DNA of 64,000 nucleotides from Mesorhizobium sp. B4-1-4. GTDB taxonomy: Bacteria; Pseudomonadota; Alphaproteobacteria; Rhizobiales; Rhizobiaceae. Location: the NCBI RefSeq assembly GCF_006439395.2, contig NZ_CP083950.1:4092001-4156000 (forward strand). The letters are read 5' to 3'. Below are positions 17,667 through 26,742 of the stretch, in pieces. Position numbers and translations under genes: made by a program. The notes below the pieces were generated by a model, which was not told the origin of the DNA, did not search any database, and worked only from the letters and a program-made list of their open reading frames with translations. Numbering within the stretch: the first letter of the stretch is position 1; the number at the start of each line of letters is the position of its first letter.

Positions 17667-19493
17667 ATGCCGCATGACACGCCCCTTATCGCCACCATCG
17701 TCGCCGGTCTGGGGCTCGCTTTCATCTTTGGCGCTCTCGCCAACCGTTTCCGCATTCCGCCGCTGGTCGGCTATCTCGTAGCCGGTGTGCTGGTCGGGCC
17801 GAACACGCCCGGCTTCGTCGCCGATGCCAGTCTTGCCAACGAACTGGCCGAAATCGGCGTCATCCTGCTGATGTTCGGCGTCGGCCTGCACTTCTCGCTG
17901 AAGGATCTTTTGTCGGTCCGCGCCATCGCCGTGCCGGGCGCGATCGTTCAGATCGGCTTTGCCACGCTGCTCGGCATCGGGCTTGCCTGGATGCTCGGCT
18001 GGTCGATGGGCGCGGGTGTGGTGTTCGGCCTGGCGCTGTCGGTGGCCTCCACCGTGGTGCTGCTGCGTGCCTTGCAGGAGCGCCGCCTGATCGAGACCGA
18101 GCGCGGCCGCATCGCCGTCGGCTGGCTGATCGTCGAGGATCTGGCCATGGTGCTGGCGCTGGTGCTGCTGCCGGCCCTTGCCGGTGTACTGGGTGGCCAG
18201 GAGCAGGCGGATGTGCACTCGAGCGGCCTGCTGTCGCTGCCGGCCAGCTACGGCATCTGGGGCGTCGTCGGCATCACGCTGGCCAAGGTCGCCGCCTTCG
18301 TCATAGTCATGCTGGTGGTCGGCCGCCGGGTCATTCCCTGGATCCTGCACTATGTCGCCTATACCGGGTCGCGCGAACTGTTCCGTCTCTCGGTGCTGGC
18401 CATTGCGCTCGGCGTCGCCTTCGGCGCGGCCAAGCTGTTTGGTGTGTCGCTCGCATTGGGCGCCTTCTTCGCCGGCATGATCATGAGCGAATCGGAGCTC
18501 AGTCACCGTGCGGCGGAAGAATCGCTGCCGCTGCGCGATGCTTTTTCAGTGCTGTTCTTCGTCTCCGTCGGCATGCTGTTCGATCCGTTCAGCCTCATTA
18601 GCAACGGACTGCCGATCCTGGCCACGCTCGCCATCATCGTCATCGGCAAGTCGCTGGCGGCGTTCGTCATCGTCGTCGCCTTCGGCTATCCCCTGGCCAC
18701 AGCCTTGATGATTTCGGCCAGCCTTGCCCAGATCGGCGAATTCTCCTTCATCCTGGCGGAACTCGGCGTCGGGCTGAAACTGTTGCCCGAACAAGGGCGC
18801 GACCTGATCCTGGCCGGTGCGATCCTATCGATCGTGCTCAATCCGCTGATGTTCCTGGTCATCGACTGGATGAAGCCGTGGCTGGAGGCTCGTGCCGCCA
18901 GGACGACAGCGCCGGCGGACACAAAGCCGGTCGGTCCGGCGACCGAACCAGGCCAGGTGGCCTCGGTTGCCTCGACTTTTCAAAAGGAAGACGGCCCACC
19001 ACCGAAGACTACACTCACCGGCCATGCCATCCTGATCGGCTACGGCCGCGTCGGCAGTCTCGTCGGTGCCGCGCTGAAAGAAGCGGCCCTGCCCTTCCTC
19101 GTCATCGAGGACGCCGACAAGACGCTGGCCAAGCTGAAAGCCGACAATATCGAGACCGTGGCCGGCAATGCCGCCAACGCCGAGGTGTTCGCCGCCGCCA
19201 ATCCCGAAGGCGCCAGGCGGCTGATCCTCGCCATCCCCAATGCGTTCGAGGCCGGCCAGATCGTGTTGCGGGCACGCGCCGCCAATCCCAACATCAACGT
19301 CGTCGCCCGCGCCCATTCCGATGCCGAGGTCGACCATCTCAAGGGGCTCGGCGCCGACACGGTGATCATGGGCGAGCGCGAGATCGCGCGTGGCATTGTC
19401 GAAGAGGTCTTGGGCAACCATGCCGGGCAAAAGCCAGTTCGCGATGCCATGGCGGAAGGCGCAGGAGCCGCGCCTATCGCTTCACAATCGTGA
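17667..19493 (+). CDS. KefB/YbaL-like monovalent cation:proton antiporter
   Basis: A 608-residue inner-membrane CPA2 transporter. The ATG at 17667 gives the usual N-terminus; the frame also offers a TTG seven codons upstream. About 12 hydrophobic helices (residues about 5-400), including RIPPLVGYLVAGVLVGP and SLALGAFFAGMIMSESE, precede a cytosolic RCK_N domain (about 448-570) that begins HAILIGYGRVGSLVG, a Rossmann fold binding nucleotide. Such proteins exchange K+ or Na+ for H+ and are gated by NAD(H) or thiols. No kefF-type partner is adjacent. Confidence 0.92.
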   Translation: MPHDTPLIATIVAGLGLAFIFGALANRFRIPPLVGYLVAGVLVGPNTPGFVADASLANELAEIGVILLMFGVGLHFSLKDLLSVRAIAVPGAIVQIGFATLLGIGLAWMLGWSMGAGVVFGLALSVASTVVLLRALQERRLIETERGRIAVGWLIVEDLAMVLALVLLPALAGVLGGQEQADVHSSGLLSLPASYGIWGVVGITLAKVAAFVIVMLVVGRRVIPWILHYVAYTGSRELFRLSVLAIALGVAFGAAKLFGVSLALGAFFAGMIMSESELSHRAAEESLPLRDAFSVLFFVSVGMLFDPFSLISNGLPILATLAIIVIGKSLAAFVIVVAFGYPLATALMISASLAQIGEFSFILAELGVGLKLLPEQGRDLILAGAILSIVLNPLMFLVIDWMKPWLEARAARTTAPADTKPVGPATEPGQVASVASTFQKEDGPPPKTTLTGHAILIGYGRVGSLVGAALKEAALPFLVIEDADKTLAKLKADNIETVAGNAANAEVFAAANPEGARRLILAIPNAFEAGQIVLRARAANPNINVVARAHSDAEVDHLKGLGADTVIMGEREIARGIVEEVLGNHAGQKPVRDAMAEGAGAAPIASQS

Positions 19494-19659
19494 GGCCCGC
19501 GTCGATCAGCTATGTCCTGAAGAGCCGATAAATTCAGTGATGCGATCCAGGATCTCGCATGATGCTCAAGCTTGCGGTCCATTCATAAATCAAATCAAAT
19601 CAGCAGCGACCCAATGATGTTGGTCTCCGCGAAACGCCCATATCCACGAGCCGGCTCGC

Positions 19660-20412
19660 TCACACGTGCTGGCCGCCATTGATGTGGATTTCCGAGCCGG
19701 TCACGTAGGACGCCTGCCCCGAGCACAGGAAGAAGATGATGTCGGCGACTTCCGCAGTGGTGCCAAGCCGGCGCAGCGGAATGGTCTCGACGATCTTTTC
19801 CGTACCCGGCGACAAGATCGCCGTGTCGATCTCGCCCGGCGCGATGGCGTTGACCCGGATGCCGTGCGGGCCGAAATCATGCGCCATCTCGCGCGTCAGC
19901 GAGCCGAGGGCCGCCTTCGAGGTGGCATAGGCGGTGCCGGCGAAGGGATGAACGCGGGTGCCGGCGATCGAGGTGACGTTGACGATCGAGCCCCTGGCCG
20001 CCGCCAACTCCTTGAACAGGCCGCGCGCCAGCATGATCGGCGCGAAGAAATTGACCTGGAACACATCGCGCCAGACATGCATGGGCGTGTCGATCGAGTT
20101 CATGCGGCTGTTGCCGTCCTTGAGCTTCGGCGAAATCCCGGCATTGTTGACCAGCGCGTGCAGCTGGCCGCCATGCGATTCCAGCCGGTGACGGATTTCC
20201 GAAACGGCGATGCCGACATCCTCCTGGTCGGCGAGGTCGACCTTGATGTGATCCTCGGGGCCGGCCGGCCATGGGCAATCCTCGGCAAATGCCTGGCGCG
20301 AACAGGTGATGACGCGCCAGCCCTCGCGCGAAAAGCGTTTGACCGTCGCATGGCCGATGCCGCGGCTGGCGCCGGTCAGCACGATGGTTTTTCTGGTGTC
20401 GAGTTCAGCCAT
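19660..20412 (-). CDS. Short-chain dehydrogenase/reductase (SDR)
   Basis: A 250-residue classical SDR. The Met at 20412 precedes the cofactor loop TGASRGIGHAT; the longer frame adds intergenic repeat sequence. NNAG (89-92), catalytic Ser148, Tyr162 and Lys166 (YATSK) are all present, with the C-terminal NAIAPGEIDT loop. The likely activity is NAD(P)-dependent oxidoreduction of an alcohol or ketone; the substrate is not deducible and the gene is monocistronic by context. Confidence 0.9.
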   Translation of the reverse strand: MAELDTRKTIVLTGASRGIGHATVKRFSREGWRVITCSRQAFAEDCPWPAGPEDHIKVDLADQEDVGIAVSEIRHRLESHGGQLHALVNNAGISPKLKDGNSRMNSIDTPMHVWRDVFQVNFFAPIMLARGLFKELAAARGSIVNVTSIAGTRVHPFAGTAYATSKAALGSLTREMAHDFGPHGIRVNAIAPGEIDTAILSPGTEKIVETIPLRRLGTTAEVADIIFFLCSGQASYVTGSEIHINGGQHV

Positions 20413-20493
20413 GTCGCGGTCTCCGGGCCGGAGATGTAGCCGAACGCCGCGGCGCTGGCGAGAGGCGGATTGACGCCGCTTGGGCGACCGATC

Positions 20494-20590
20494 CATGTCG
20501 CCCAAAGGTGACCTTGGTTCTGGGACATGCGTAAAACATGCCCTGAAGCGCGTTGCACGAACCCGTTTCGACGCGACGCGCTTTAGCGTC
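20494..20590. repeat. Dispersed intergenic repeat, copy 2
   Basis: Related to 6559-6660 (shared CATGTCGCC, TGGTTC, AAAACA, GCGCGTTGC and CGACGCG blocks). It lies between the SDR gene start and the 3' end of the PBP1A gene, and its last bases reach the PBP1A stop codon. Confidence 0.55.
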
Positions 20591-22853
20591 AGCCGCCGCC
20601 CAGAATGTCGAGAATCGAGGTCTGCCGCTTCTTGAGCGGGCCGCCGACGCTGCCTGGCGGCACCGGATGCCCGACAGAGGCGGTGGCGCCGTCATCCGAC
20701 GGCATGTTGAAGCCATCGGCATCGACGGTCTGGGCCGGCCGCGCCACGCGGGCCGGCGCTGGCGGTTGCGCCGGCGCGGACGGCGCCTGCTGGCCAACGG
20801 ACGCTGATGGAACCGGTGCCACCTGGTTGTTGTCAGCCGAAGGTATGTCGTCGGGCACGATCGTGTCGGCCGGTGTCGATTTCCAGGTGCCGGGCAGCGG
20901 CCGCACCGGCACTCCCTCATGCGCGGCGACCATGAATTCGTGCCAGGCCTGCGCCGGCAGCGCGCCGCCGGTGACCTTCTTCATCGCCGTGCCGTCATCA
21001 TTGCCGAACCACACACCGGTGGTGAGATTGGCGGTGTAGCCGACGAACCAGGCATCGCGCGAATTCTGGCTGGTGCCGGTCTTGCCGGCCGACGGCCAGG
21101 CGAAAGCCGCTTTCTTCGCGGTGCCGATCTCGACGGTGCCGGTCATCATCGAATTCATCATGCCGACGATCTCAGGCTTCACCACACGCGGCGCGCTGCC
21201 GCCAGCGCTGTCGTAGAGTACCTTGCCGTCGGCGGTCGTGATGCGGCGGATGAAGTGGATGTCCGGCTTGTAGCCGCCATTGGCGAAAGGCACATAGGCC
21301 GAGGTCAACTCCAGCGGCGTCACTTCCGAGGTACCGAGCGCGATCGATGTGTTGGCCTGCAGGTCGGACTGGATGCCCATGCGATGCGCGGCTTCCACCA
21401 CCGCGTTCGGCCCGACTTCCATGGTCAGCTGCGCGGCAACCGAGTTCAGCGACTTGGCCAGCGCGGTCGCCAGAGTGACCTTGCCAAAGTACTTGCCGCC
21501 GTAATTGTCGGGCGTCCAGTTGCCGATCTTGATCGGCGCGTCGTTGCGCACGCTGTCGGGCGTGCGGCCGGCCTCAAGGGCCGCCATATAGACGAACGGC
21601 TTGAACGCCGAGCCCGGCTGCCGGCGCGCCTCCGAGGCGCGGTCGAACTGGCTGGTCGAATAGTCGTAGCCACCGACCATGGCGCGCACCGCACCGGAAT
21701 CGTCGATCGACACAAGCGCGCCCTGGGTGACGTTGAGCTTCTTGCCGCTGTCGTCGATCAGCCGGCGGATCGACTTCTCGGCGAGCTTCTGCAGGTTCAG
21801 GTCGACGGTGCTGTCGATGACGATGTCGCCGCGCACGTCGCCGATCAGGTCAGGCAGCTCCTCCATGATGGTGTCGGCAACATAGTTTTCCGAGCCGGTC
21901 CAATAGGATGGCGAGCGTGTCGCCGGAGCGCTGAGCGCCGTCTTCAGTTCCTTCTCACTGATCTTGCCCTCCTCGCGCATGGCGGCGAGCACGAGCTGCG
22001 AGCGTTCCTCGGCGGCCTTCGGATCGCGCGCCGGCGACAGCCGCGACGGCGCCTTCAAGAGACCGGCAAGCAGGGCTGCTTCCGACAGGGTAACGTCGCG
22101 CGCGCTCTTGCCGAAATAGCGCCGCGAGGCCGCCTCGACGCCAAAGGCGCCGGAGCCGAAATAGACCCGGTTGAGGTACATTTCGAGGATCTGGTCCTTG
22201 GTGTGCTTGTGCTCCAGCCACAGCGCCAGCAACACTTCCTGCACCTTGCGTTCCAACGTACGGTCGGGCTTCAGGAACAGGTTCTTGGCCAATTGCTGCG
22301 TCAGCGTCGATCCGCCTTGCGAGAAATGCCCGCCAAGCAGGTTGGTCACCATGGCGCGCGACAGGCCGATCGGATCGACACCGAAATGCGAATAGAAGCG
22401 GCGGTCCTCGATGGCGATCACCGCCTCGGGAATATAGGGCGACATTTCGTGCAGGCCGACGGCTTCGCCGCCGCTCATGCCGCGATTGGCGAGCAACTGG
22501 CCATCGGCCGAGACGATTTTGATGTTGGGAGCGCGGTCGGGGATCGACCAGGTCGTGGCCGCCGGCATCTTGGCGCCGTAGTAGATGACGACGCCGGCCA
22601 CCGCGATGCCGCCCCAGATGGCGAGCACGAAGCACCAATAGAACAGCCGGCCAAGCACGCCGAACAGGCCACGCCGGCTTCTGCCGCGTCCGCCGCGCGA
22701 CGATTTCGCTTTCGACGATTTGCGTTTTGCGGAGGCTTTGCGGTTGCTCGGCACGACGCGGTCCTCCTCGCTCACCGAAAGACCGGCCGAGGACCGCGTC
22801 TGTGACGGTCCCTCGAAGCTGGGCTCGATGCGGCTGTCTCTGCGGTTCGCCAT
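20589..22853 (-). CDS. Penicillin-binding protein 1A-type transglycosylase/transpeptidase
   Basis: A 754-residue class A PBP that polymerises and crosslinks peptidoglycan in the periplasm. A basic, low-complexity cytoplasmic tail (1-62) is followed by one membrane helix (about 66-92), the GT51 domain with catalytic Glu149 in AIEDRRFYSHFGVD and the GGSTLTQQLAKN motif, then the transpeptidase with S415-x-x-K (GSAFK), SLN (468-470) and KTGTSQ (591-596). The last about 100 residues are Pro/Ala-rich. It is shorter than mrcA-type PBP1A and resembles the rhizobial PBP1 with a short linker. Confidence 0.94.
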   Translation of the reverse strand: MANRRDSRIEPSFEGPSQTRSSAGLSVSEEDRVVPSNRKASAKRKSSKAKSSRGGRGRSRRGLFGVLGRLFYWCFVLAIWGGIAVAGVVIYYGAKMPAATTWSIPDRAPNIKIVSADGQLLANRGMSGGEAVGLHEMSPYIPEAVIAIEDRRFYSHFGVDPIGLSRAMVTNLLGGHFSQGGSTLTQQLAKNLFLKPDRTLERKVQEVLLALWLEHKHTKDQILEMYLNRVYFGSGAFGVEAASRRYFGKSARDVTLSEAALLAGLLKAPSRLSPARDPKAAEERSQLVLAAMREEGKISEKELKTALSAPATRSPSYWTGSENYVADTIMEELPDLIGDVRGDIVIDSTVDLNLQKLAEKSIRRLIDDSGKKLNVTQGALVSIDDSGAVRAMVGGYDYSTSQFDRASEARRQPGSAFKPFVYMAALEAGRTPDSVRNDAPIKIGNWTPDNYGGKYFGKVTLATALAKSLNSVAAQLTMEVGPNAVVEAAHRMGIQSDLQANTSIALGTSEVTPLELTSAYVPFANGGYKPDIHFIRRITTADGKVLYDSAGGSAPRVVKPEIVGMMNSMMTGTVEIGTAKKAAFAWPSAGKTGTSQNSRDAWFVGYTANLTTGVWFGNDDGTAMKKVTGGALPAQAWHEFMVAAHEGVPVRPLPGTWKSTPADTIVPDDIPSADNNQVAPVPSASVGQQAPSAPAQPPAPARVARPAQTVDADGFNMPSDDGATASVGHPVPPGSVGGPLKKRQTSILDILGGG

Positions 22854-23179
22854 GCGCTGCGCTGTCTGTTCCCGATGCCTATGGCGCTTCGGTTGAAGAG
22901 TAGATGCGGCGATTTAAGGGCGGGTTAAGTCGGAAAAATTCAAAGCGATTGATAATCAAATGTTTGGCAGCCTGTCCATTTCCGAGATTGCGGATCAGGC
23001 GCCGGCAGGCGGTCGCGTCCGACAAGAGAGACCGATCAGAGCCATCGCCAGGACCGACAGCGGACAAGCCTTTGGTACGCAGTCACGCCGTGGTCTCCGT
23101 CAGGGCGCGATCGCAGATGCGGCCTCGTGACCGCGCCCCAATTCATTCCATCCCCAGATGATCACCTGGTGGACATGCG
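22854..23179. other. Intergenic region, no gene recognised
   Basis: This 326-bp gap separates the PBP1A start from the 3' end of a small hypothetical gene, both on the minus strand. It must hold the PBP1A promoter. A plus-strand frame at 22904-23161 is rich in Arg and Pro, has no ribosome site and reads like noncoding DNA. Confidence 0.5.
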
Positions 23180-23563
23180 TCAACCAATCGCCGCACGGAC
23201 AGAAAGCGCTGCCCTGGACGATTGCATCACCTCGCCGACATGGCAGTAGCAGACGATCTCATGCAGTTGGTGATCGGTCAGCTCGAAGAAGCGCTTGGCT
23301 TCGCCATAACTGTCGTCCTTCAGACCCTCGTCTTTCAAAATGGGGTCCGTAAAGGCAACCGATATGGGCGAGCCATCGCCTCGCATGACATTGCGCTCGG
23401 GCGGCGCACGGTATTCGGTTCCGGCAAGCGCTGTGAGCAGCCGGCGGGGCTCACGTTCGAGAAGTTCGGCCCAACGTACGAGACGCTGGGTTCGGCTCAT
23501 TACCGGCTGTGTGACACTAATTTCGGCCACTGCATGCAGTTGGTCCAGTGTTTGGTGCTTCAT
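23180..23563 (-). CDS. Conserved-looking hypothetical protein
   Basis: A 127-residue soluble protein that I do not recognise. A strong AGGAGG lies six bases upstream of the ATG, which supports a real gene. The sequence has mixed composition, with a helical N-terminal part (TQRLVRWAELLEREP), a middle SPISVAFTDPIL and a C-terminal FELTDHQLHEIVCYCHVGEV. The Cys-Tyr-Cys-His segment could bind a metal, but it is isolated. It lies at the edge of a partly decayed region. Confidence 0.65.
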   Translation of the reverse strand: MKHQTLDQLHAVAEISVTQPVMSRTQRLVRWAELLEREPRRLLTALAGTEYRAPPERNVMRGDGSPISVAFTDPILKDEGLKDDSYGEAKRFFELTDHQLHEIVCYCHVGEVMQSSRAALSVRAAIG

Positions 23564-23638
23564 GGCAACCTCCTATTCGTTAGGTTGGCTGGCCCCAAAC
23601 GCCCTATGCCGGCATCATAGCGCCGAAGCGTCGATCCG

Positions 23639-23980
23639 TCATTCTAATTCCATTTCAGGTCGGTCTCTCTTTCGGCACTGCGCCGGTGCAATGGCGCTGC
23701 CTTGCCGGCGATTTTCAGCGCCACCGAATATCGAGAGCAGCGAGGAGAAAGCCAGCGTTCGCTCTTCGCATGTGATCGCCACCACGCTGTTCGACCGGTC
23801 GATGTCGAGCCCTTTCGGGCCGCCCTTCTCGGGATTGCCCCTGCCACGCAGGAAGGTTTCCTCGTCGAGCACGGCGACCGAGCGCGCGGGGCCCCGATGC
23901 CCATTGGCGACTGCTTGCCCCCGCATGATGGTGCTGACTAAGCCGATGGCACCCTCGACGGTCAAGCGCGATGCAGGCAT
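23639..23980 (-). CDS. Hypothetical protein, uncertain
   Basis: A 113-residue frame with good GC at third positions for most of its length, which favours this strand over the overlapping plus-strand frames. It begins 17 bp after the stop of the acyltransferase remnant and has only TAGGA close to its ATG. It contains ARSVAVLDEETFLRG and NSVVAITCEERTLAF; I see no known domain. It may be a fragment of a larger gene. Confidence 0.35.
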   Translation of the reverse strand: MPASRLTVEGAIGLVSTIMRGQAVANGHRGPARSVAVLDEETFLRGRGNPEKGGPKGLDIDRSNSVVAITCEERTLAFSSLLSIFGGAENRRQGSAIAPAQCRKRDRPEMELE

Positions 23981-23996
23981 TCCTAGGTTTCAACGG

Positions 23997-24215
23997 CTAG
24001 AGACCCGCTGCCTTCGCCAGATAGGGCGCCAATGCCAGCGCGTAGGTCGCCGTCATGTGGTGGTAGTCGCGCCAGACAATGATGTTGCCAACGACCGCAG
24101 CGCAGGTTTGCTTGCCGCATAAAGCATCGTTCATGTCGACGACGCGGACATCCGGCAATGGCCCGGCGGCGAGCAAGAGAGCGAGCGCGGAGCGGAAGGC
24201 TCCGAATCGGCCCCG
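23997..24215 (-). pseudogene. 3' remnant of an acyltransferase with SGNH domain
   Basis: The minus-strand frame ending at the TAG (23997-23999) reads ..PDVRVVDMNDALCGKQ and then TCAA..IVWRDYHHMTATYALAL.. to the stop. This is the typical C-terminus of OafA/YrhL-type acyltransferases with a fused SGNH domain: a Cys pair followed by a catalytic Asp and His in RDYHHMT. An in-frame TGA lies directly upstream (about 24216-24218) and there is no start codon or membrane part, so only about 72 codons remain. Confidence 0.65.
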
Positions 24216-24267
24216 ATATCAACGACTTCAGGCTATTCGAAAGCAGCTGGCCTCGCCAACGGTACGC

Positions 24268-24471
24268 TCACTGGTCGTCATCGTCGCTGGCAGCAGGCCG
24301 CCAGCTGGTCGGTTCGACCTTCTTTTGCGTGTGGCTGTCGGTATAGACCCACCAGCCGTCGTCGCGGTATTGCGCGATGGATTCGTTGATTACGCCGTCG
24401 CTGTCCTTCCAGGTGACGGTGACCTTGGAACCGTCGGTCGGCGCGGTCGATATCGGCTTACGGTCGGTCAT
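24268..24471 (-). CDS. Small conserved hypothetical protein (DUF551-like pattern)
   Basis: A 67-residue protein. AAGGGG lies six bases before the ATG at 24471; a longer frame starts 14 codons upstream without a better site. It begins MTDRKPISTAPTDGSKVTV, has WWVY in the middle and ends with TSWRP plus an acidic tail. The ISTAP-DG..W....W-P arrangement resembles DUF551-type small proteins. Function is unknown. Confidence 0.65.
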   Translation of the reverse strand: MTDRKPISTAPTDGSKVTVTWKDSDGVINESIAQYRDDGWWVYTDSHTQKKVEPTSWRPAASDDDDQ

Positions 24472-24556
24472 GTCATCCCCTTTTTCCAGCCGGCAGAACG
24501 CCACGGCCGGCATCTGGTTCCAAACCGCCGTCGAGCGCGGATCGTCGCCGGGGCCC

Positions 24557-25177
24557 TCAGCTATGGGCGAAGATATCCTCCTCGCCCCAGCCCATCAGGT
24601 CAAGCTTGGCGCGTGTCGGCAGGAAGCGGAAGCAGGCATCGGCCTCCTTTGTGCGCCCCTCGCGCGCCAGCCTTCCCGCCAGCACCTCACGCAACCGATG
24701 CAGGTAGAGCACGTCGGAAGCGGCATATTCGAGCTGTTCGGGTGACAGCGTTTCGGCCGCCCAGTCGGACGATTGCTGCGCCTTGGACAGGCCGACGCCG
24801 AGAAGCTCGAAGCAGATGTCCTTCAGCCCGTGCCGGTCGGTATAGGTGCGGGTCAGCCGCGAGGCGATCTTGGTGCAGAACACAGGCTCGGCCATCACCC
24901 CGAACGCATTATAGAGCACAGCCAGGTCGAAGCGCCCGTAGTGGAACAGCTTGGTGATGTTGCGGCTCCTCAGCAGGCTGACGAGGTTCGGCGCTTTCTT
25001 CTGGCCCGGTGCGATCTGGATGACGTCGGCGGTGCCGTCGCCCGGCGATATCTGCACCACGCAGAGCCGGTCGCGATGCGGATTCAGCCCCAGCGTCTCG
25101 GTATCGATGGCCACCGCCCCGACATTGTAATGCGAAAGGTCGGGCAGGTCATTTTTGTGAAAACGGATATCGGCCAT
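24557..25177 (-). CDS. rnd: Ribonuclease D-like 3'-5' exonuclease
   Basis: A 206-residue DEDD-family nuclease. Exo I is AIDTETLGL (D25, E27), exo II is LFHYGRFDLAVL and exo III is YAASDVLYLH with the Tyr of the DEDDy subgroup. It is just the catalytic domain, lacking the HRDC domains of E. coli RNase D (about 375 residues), as is common for the shorter alphaproteobacterial version. It would trim structured RNA 3' ends. Confidence 0.9.
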   Translation of the reverse strand: MADIRFHKNDLPDLSHYNVGAVAIDTETLGLNPHRDRLCVVQISPGDGTADVIQIAPGQKKAPNLVSLLRSRNITKLFHYGRFDLAVLYNAFGVMAEPVFCTKIASRLTRTYTDRHGLKDICFELLGVGLSKAQQSSDWAAETLSPEQLEYAASDVLYLHRLREVLAGRLAREGRTKEADACFRFLPTRAKLDLMGWGEEDIFAHS

Positions 25178-25255
25178 TGTCTTCTCCGGTCGCGGCGCTA
25201 CCCGTCCTTGCCGCGATCCGGTGAAAAATCAACAAGAAAACTTGCTTTCCGCGGC

Positions 25256-26641
25256 TCAGCGCGTCAGCGCGTCCAGAATGCGCGCCCAGGAACGCTGGCC
25301 CTTGTGGAAGGAGCTGAGCTCGTATTTCTCGTTGGGCGAATGGATGCGGTCGTCGTCGAGGCCGAAGCCGACCAGCAGCGATTCCATGCCGAGATAGGTT
25401 TGGAAGTCGCCTACTACCGGGATCGAGCCGCCGCTGCCGGTCGTCACCGCCGGCTTCGGCCATTCGTCAGACAGCGCGGTCTTGGCCTTCGCCAGGAACG
25501 GTGAGTCGTAGGAAAGCTGGATTGCTGGCGAACCGCCATGGGCGTGGAATTCGACCGAACAGTCGGCCGGAATGCGCTCCTTGACGAATTGCTGGAAGGC
25601 GGCGCGGATCTTCTTGGGATCCTGCTTGTGGACGAGGCGGAAGGACACTTTCGCCGATGCTTCCGCCGCGATCACGGTCTTGAACCCCTTGCCGGTATAG
25701 CCACCGATGATGCCGTTGAACTCGGCGGTCGGCCGCGCCCAGGTCAGTTCCAGCACCGAACGTCCCTTTTCGCCCGACGGGATAGACAGGCCGACAGGTC
25801 CAAGGAAGGTCTCCGCGGTCTCGCCAAGCGTCTCCCATGATTTCAGCACCTGGGTCGGTGTCTCCTCGACGCCGTCGTAGAAGCCGGGAATGGTGATGTG
25901 GCCATCCTTGTCGTGGATGTCGGCCAGCACCTTGGCCAGGATACGGATCGGATTGGCGGCGGCCCCGCCATAGAGGCCCGAATGCAGGTCGCGGTCGGCG
26001 GCCCTGACCGTGATCTCCTCACCAACCAGCCCGCGCAGCCCAACGCAGATCGACGGCGTTTCGCGGTCCCACATACTGGTATCGCAGACCAGCGCGAAAT
26101 CGGCCTTGAGCTCCTCGGCATTGGCTTCGAGGAAAGGCTTCAGCGAGGGCGAACCGGATTCCTCCTCACCCTCGAAGAGAATGGTGACGCGGCACGGCAA
26201 ATTGCCATGCACCTGCTTCCAGGCGCGGCACGCCTCGACAAAGGTCATCAATTGGCCCTTGTCATCGGCCGAGCCGCGCCCGGTGATCACCTTGTGGTCG
26301 GGCCCGACCTGCTTGATATCAGGCGCGAACGGATCGTTTTCCCACAGTTCGATCGGGTCGACCGGCTGCACATCGTAATGGCCATAGAACAGCACATGCG
26401 GCGCGCCGACAGGCCCGTCATGATGCGCAACCACCATGGGATGGCCGGGCGTGTCGCGCACGCTGGCGTCGAAGCCGATCAACTTGAGCTCCGCCACCAG
26501 CCATTCCGCCGCCTTGCGGCAGTCGGCGGCATAGGCCGGATCGGTGGAGATCGACTTGATCCTGAGGAGGCCGAACAGCCGTTCCAGGCTCTGGTCGAGA
26601 TTTTGGTCGAGACGGTCGAGGACGGGGGAAACTGCGGACAT
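25256..26641 (-). CDS. M20 family dipeptidase/metallopeptidase
   Basis: A 461-residue di-zinc peptidase of the M20 family (carboxypeptidase/dipeptidase type). Metal ligands and catalytic residues are seen in FYGHYDVQPVDP (His and catalytic Asp), GRGSADDKGQL (bridging Asp) and EGEEESGSPS (catalytic Glu and ligand); a dimerisation domain follows. It is likely cytosolic and hydrolyses small peptides. The gene faces away from polA across an intergenic region that encodes a probable sRNA. Confidence 0.92.
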   Translation of the reverse strand: MSAVSPVLDRLDQNLDQSLERLFGLLRIKSISTDPAYAADCRKAAEWLVAELKLIGFDASVRDTPGHPMVVAHHDGPVGAPHVLFYGHYDVQPVDPIELWENDPFAPDIKQVGPDHKVITGRGSADDKGQLMTFVEACRAWKQVHGNLPCRVTILFEGEEESGSPSLKPFLEANAEELKADFALVCDTSMWDRETPSICVGLRGLVGEEITVRAADRDLHSGLYGGAAANPIRILAKVLADIHDKDGHITIPGFYDGVEETPTQVLKSWETLGETAETFLGPVGLSIPSGEKGRSVLELTWARPTAEFNGIIGGYTGKGFKTVIAAEASAKVSFRLVHKQDPKKIRAAFQQFVKERIPADCSVEFHAHGGSPAIQLSYDSPFLAKAKTALSDEWPKPAVTTGSGGSIPVVGDFQTYLGMESLLVGFGLDDDRIHSPNEKYELSSFHKGQRSWARILDALTR

Positions 26642-26742
26642 TTGCGAAGCCTTTCGATTCAGTGCCGGGACCGTAAAGGCAGAGCGGCGAAACGAAAAGC
26701 CCGGGACGATTGGACCACGACCCGGTACGGTCGCCGCAAGGC

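Noticed and set aside
20919..22805. 628-codon open frame on the plus strand
   Set aside because: It lies antisense to the complete PBP1A gene; Arg/Gly/Asp-rich text without domains, typical of the antisense frame of a GC-rich gene.
23340..24122. 260-codon plus-strand frame in the decayed region
   Set aside because: It overlaps the minus-strand gene with a clear ribosome site and the acyltransferase remnant; the composition (Ser/Arg/Pro-rich) is not protein-like.
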